Source: CBDHDN01 sp965261585
Lineage (GTDB): Bacteria; Pseudomonadota; Alphaproteobacteria; UBA6615
Length of the DNA: 27,055 bases
Assembly (NCBI GenBank): GCA_965261585.1
Contig: CBDHDN010000027.1
Coordinates: 1 to 27,055, forward strand
Direction: 5' to 3'
The notes below the pieces were generated by a model. That model made no database searches. It was not told where the DNA came from and saw only the letters and a list, made by a program, of their open reading frames with translations. The stretch's first letter is position 1, and each line of letters starts with the position of its first letter. Below are positions 24,386-27,055 of the stretch, in pieces. Position numbers and translations under genes: made by a program.

Positions 24386-26092
24386 TCAGTCTCCCTCGTC
24401 CGCCACTGTGACGCCGTAGTGAGCGCGGGCCCGCTCGGCGCTGATCCAGCCCTCGCGCACGTCCTCGACGATGCTTGCGTGGTCGCGTCCAGCGGGGTCG
24501 CCCCAGCCGCCGCCGCCGGCCGTCGTCAGCCAGATCCGGTCGCCGGGGTTGGCGACCACACCGGCGAACTTGCTCGGGCTTACCTTGCCGTAGGCGTCGA
24601 CCGCGGTCTGCCAGTCCGTGTCGTCCGCCCGTTTGACCAGGAGCCGCGCCAGCGCCGCCTCGCCGCCGCCCTGCAGGCCCCATGGCGCCAGCTTCTGGCG
24701 GTCGCCCATGTGGCTGATCGTGATCGGCGCGTCGCGGCACAGGAACGTCTTGGTCACGCCCAGCCCGCCGCGATAGGTGCCGGCGCCGCCGCTGTCCGGC
24801 ACCAGCGCGAATGCCTCGACTAGCCAGGGGTAACGGACCTCGAACACCTCCGTCGGGATCATGCGGCAGTTGCCGTTGATGCAGTTGACCGCGTTGTTGC
24901 CTTCGGCGAACGGCCGCCCGCCCCAGCCGGCCGACAGGAAGTCGTAGCAGACGTAGTAGTCGTCGCTGCGCGGGTCGACGCCGCCGAACAGGAAGTTGCA
25001 ATGGGTCGCGGCGTCCGTTGCCGGGGCCCGGTCCGGCACCGCCGCCGCCAACGCGCCGATGACCGTGTAGGCGATGCGCGGGTGGGTCTCCATATTGCCG
25101 CCGACCTCGGGCGCCGGGTAGTCGACGTTGACCACGGTGCCGGCCGGGGCGATCACCTTGATCGCCCGAAAGCAGCCGGAGTTCTTGGGGATCGTCGGGT
25201 CGGTCAGGTGCAGCATGGCGTTGAAGCTGGCCGACCAGGTGACGCCCAGGGTGGCGTTGATCGCGCCCTGGGCCTGGGCGTCGGAGCCGGTGAAGTCGAT
25301 GACGATTTCGTCGCCCTGAACAAAGCATTCGACGTGGATCTTAAACGGCCGATCGACGATGCCGTCGTCCTCCATGTAGTCGTCGAAGGCATACCGGCCG
25401 TCGGGAAAGGCCTCGATCTCGGCCCGCATGCGGGATTCGGAGTAGTCCAGCAGGTCGGCGCAGGTCGCGCGATAGACGTCCTTGCCGTACTTCGCGATCA
25501 GCTCCGCTATGCGGGCCTCGCCCAGGTCGACGGCGCTAATCAGGGCGCGGTAGTCGCCATAGTTCTGGCGCGGCGTGCGCACGTTGGCGAGCATCAGCTT
25601 CCGGACGTCGTCGGCATCCTCGCCGCGGCGCTTGATCTTCACCGGCGGCACGCGCAGGCCCTCGTGAAAGATCTCCGTCGCCTCGCTGGCGAAGCCGCCG
25701 GGGACCGAGCCGCCGGTCTCCGACACGTGGCCGATGGACACCGCATAGCCCATCAGCTCGCCACCGACGAAAATCGGCTTGAAGAACGTGTGCTCGGGCG
25801 TATGCAGGCCACCGCGATAGGGGTCGTTGTGGACGATGACGTAGCCGGGTTCCATCGGCTCCGTCGACAGCTCGCGCACGCACGACTTGATCAGCAGCGG
25901 CATGCCGCCGATCTGCGCCGGGCAATAGTCGGCGACCGCGACCATCTCGCCGTCGGCGTCGGCGACGGCGCAGGTGAAGTCGAGCCCCTCGTTGAATATC
26001 GTCGAATACGAGGTGCGCATCAGCGTGATGCCCATCTCGCGGCAGATCGCCACCATGGTCGATTCCATGATGGTCATCGTCACCATGTCCAT
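24386..26092 (-). CDS. hyuB: Hydantoinase B / oxoprolinase-family subunit
   Basis: 568 residues, full length. HyuB is one of two subunits of ATP-dependent N-methylhydantoinase / 5-oxoprolinase-type amidohydrolases; related pairs carboxylate ketones. Family landmarks: IMESTMVAICREMGITLMRT at the start, FTCAVADADGEMVAVADYCP, VIVHNDPYRGGLHTPEHTFF, GYAVSIGHVSETGGSVPGGF, VIDFTGSDAQAQGAINATLG, PEVGGNMETHPRI, and a glycine-rich C-terminal part (GGAGTYRGGLGVTKTFL, TTAGGGGWGDPAGRD). The ATG at 26092 is 12 bases after the hyuA stop, so the two form an operon. The substrate cannot be deduced. It is convergent with the barrel pseudogene, only 15 bp away. Confidence 0.93.
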   Translation of the reverse strand: MDMVTMTIMESTMVAICREMGITLMRTSYSTIFNEGLDFTCAVADADGEMVAVADYCPAQIGGMPLLIKSCVRELSTEPMEPGYVIVHNDPYRGGLHTPEHTFFKPIFVGGELMGYAVSIGHVSETGGSVPGGFASEATEIFHEGLRVPPVKIKRRGEDADDVRKLMLANVRTPRQNYGDYRALISAVDLGEARIAELIAKYGKDVYRATCADLLDYSESRMRAEIEAFPDGRYAFDDYMEDDGIVDRPFKIHVECFVQGDEIVIDFTGSDAQAQGAINATLGVTWSASFNAMLHLTDPTIPKNSGCFRAIKVIAPAGTVVNVDYPAPEVGGNMETHPRIAYTVIGALAAAVPDRAPATDAATHCNFLFGGVDPRSDDYYVCYDFLSAGWGGRPFAEGNNAVNCINGNCRMIPTEVFEVRYPWLVEAFALVPDSGGAGTYRGGLGVTKTFLCRDAPITISHMGDRQKLAPWGLQGGGEAALARLLVKRADDTDWQTAVDAYGKVSPSKFAGVVANPGDRIWLTTAGGGGWGDPAGRDHASIVEDVREGWISAERARAHYGVTVADEGD

Positions 26093-26104
26093 CTGCTTGG
26101 CCCC

Positions 26105-27055
26105 CTAGCCGGCGATCAACAAGTTGCCCAGCCGGTCGACCTCGACCGTCTGGCCCGGCCGCAGCACGGTGACCGAGGCGGCCTCCTCGATGACTGCCGG
26201 GCCGCTCAGGCGATGACCGGCCTTGAGCCCGGCGCGGGCGTAGACAGGCGTCTCGTGCGGGCCGTCCTCGTAGATCACGATGCGCTGGCCGCTCGCCGCC
26301 GCCGGGCCGCTGGCGTCCGGCAGTTCCGGCAGCGTCGGTTTCGCCGTTAGAGAGACGGCCGTCGTCATGAAGTTGACGACCTCGATCACGCTGCCGGGCA
26401 TGTTGAAGCCGAAGCGCGCCTCATGCATGTCGTGGAATGCCTGCCAGGCCGCCTGGGTCGTCGCATCGTCGAAGGTTTCGAACGCCACCGGAACTTCCAG
26501 CTCGTAGTTCTGGCCGAAGTAGCGCATCTCGATGGCGCGCCGCACGGTCAGGTCCTCGGTGTCGCCCTGCTTGGCCAGGTCCTCCAGCGTCGTTGCCGTC
26601 AGCTCCCGCAGGACGGCCGTTGCGCGCTCCTGGTCGAAGTCCTGCGACGTCGTCTGCACGGTGCGGTGCCGGTCGACCCGCGCGTCGGTCAGGATGAAGC
26701 CGTAGGCGGAGAACTGGCCGGGGTGGTTGGGCACCAGGCCGCGCGGGATGCCGGCCTCGTGCATCAAATCGCAGGCATGCAACGGGCCGGCGCCGCCGAA
26801 GCCGAACAGCGTGAAGTCGCGGGGGTCGAGGCCGCGCTCGATCAGCACGGCACGCAGGGCGCCGACCATGTTGTTGTTGGCAATGCGGACGATGGCGAGG
26901 GCCGTCTGCTCCGTCGACTGGCCGATGCGCTCGGCCACCGCGGCGACCGCAGATGTCGCGGCCGTGGCGTCGAGCGCCATGGCGCCGCCCAGGAAGTTCG
27001 CCGGATTGATGCGGCCGAGCACCACGTTGGCGTCGGTCACCGTCGCCTCGTCGCC
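26105..27055 (-). CDS. hyuA: Hydantoinase A / oxoprolinase-family subunit, C-terminal part
   Basis: The frame is open to the window edge (first visible codons GDEATVTDAN), so the 5' part lies outside; about 316 residues are seen. This is the ATPase-like subunit that pairs with HyuB. Seen are TDANVVLGRINPANFLGGAM, AIVRIANNNMVGALRAVLIE, DFTLFGFGGAGPLHACDLMH, FSAYGFILTDARVDRHRTVQ, the MRYFGQNYELEVPV strand motif, and the C-terminal GPAVIEEAASVTVLRPGQ. These are standard C-terminal-half motifs and no lesion is visible. It is co-transcribed with hyuB. Confidence 0.93.
   Translation of the reverse strand, partial: GDEATVTDANVVLGRINPANFLGGAMALDATAATSAVAAVAERIGQSTEQTALAIVRIANNNMVGALRAVLIERGLDPRDFTLFGFGGAGPLHACDLMHEAGIPRGLVPNHPGQFSAYGFILTDARVDRHRTVQTTSQDFDQERATAVLRELTATTLEDLAKQGDTEDLTVRRAIEMRYFGQNYELEVPVAFETFDDATTQAAWQAFHDMHEARFGFNMPGSVIEVVNFMTTAVSLTAKPTLPELPDASGPAAASGQRIVIYEDGPHETPVYARAGLKAGHRLSGPAVIEEAASVTVLRPGQTVEVDRLGNLLIAG

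Overview
The window is GC-rich chromosomal DNA, most likely from an alphaproteobacterium, probably Rhodospirillales-like. This is inferred from protein sequence character and from the conserved backbone order uvrA / ssb / gyrA / coaD / peptidyl-prolyl isomerase, not from any marker gene. A PEP-CTERM protein and a barrel resembling PEP-CTERM-associated outer-membrane proteins suggest an envelope with exosortase-type sorting.

Layout. 1-703: a scrambled remnant in which a short piece of trmFO is fused in frame to the 3' part of an IS630-type transposase. 841-1659: a secreted protein of unknown function. 1677-2034: REP-type hairpins flanking a 14-copy tandem array of a half-REP, between convergent genes. 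2085-5666: uvrA (minus) divergent from ssb (plus). 5825-7748: a secreted unknown protein and a broken PEP-CTERM metalloprotease, both minus. 8173-12125: gyrA, coaD and a small secreted protein. 12135-15237: a membrane protein gene split by an IS1380 element. 15378-15935: a secreted cyclophilin. 15960-17013: a complete IS630 element. 17011-18581: a secreted cupin divergent from an AraC-type regulator. 18681-18755: tRNA-Lys(TTT). 18845-21433: a pentapeptide-repeat protein, a small protein and a VTT-domain membrane protein, all minus. 21640-24370: an outer-membrane barrel pseudogene split by an IS3 element. 24386-27055: hyuB and the 3' part of hyuA, minus.

The main story is mobile DNA. Three nearly identical 107-bp MITE-like elements, one IS630, one IS1380 and one IS3 lie within about 18 kb. 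In every insertion into an open frame, removing the element and one target copy restores that frame. The TA-target elements and the IS1380 all sit in the tetranucleotide CTAG. Three of them use the CTAG formed by a C followed by a TAG stop codon (ssb, gyrA, cupin), and in each case the element's first base G rebuilds the stop, so the host protein is unchanged.

Four single-base frameshifts in short C or G runs break otherwise well-conserved frames, including the essential gyrA. They look more like sequence errors than biology and should be checked before any of these genes is called dead. I see no CRISPR array, phage or defence system. The most novel items are the MITE family with its stop-codon-preserving target choice, the half-REP minisatellite and the chimeric trmFO-transposase frame.
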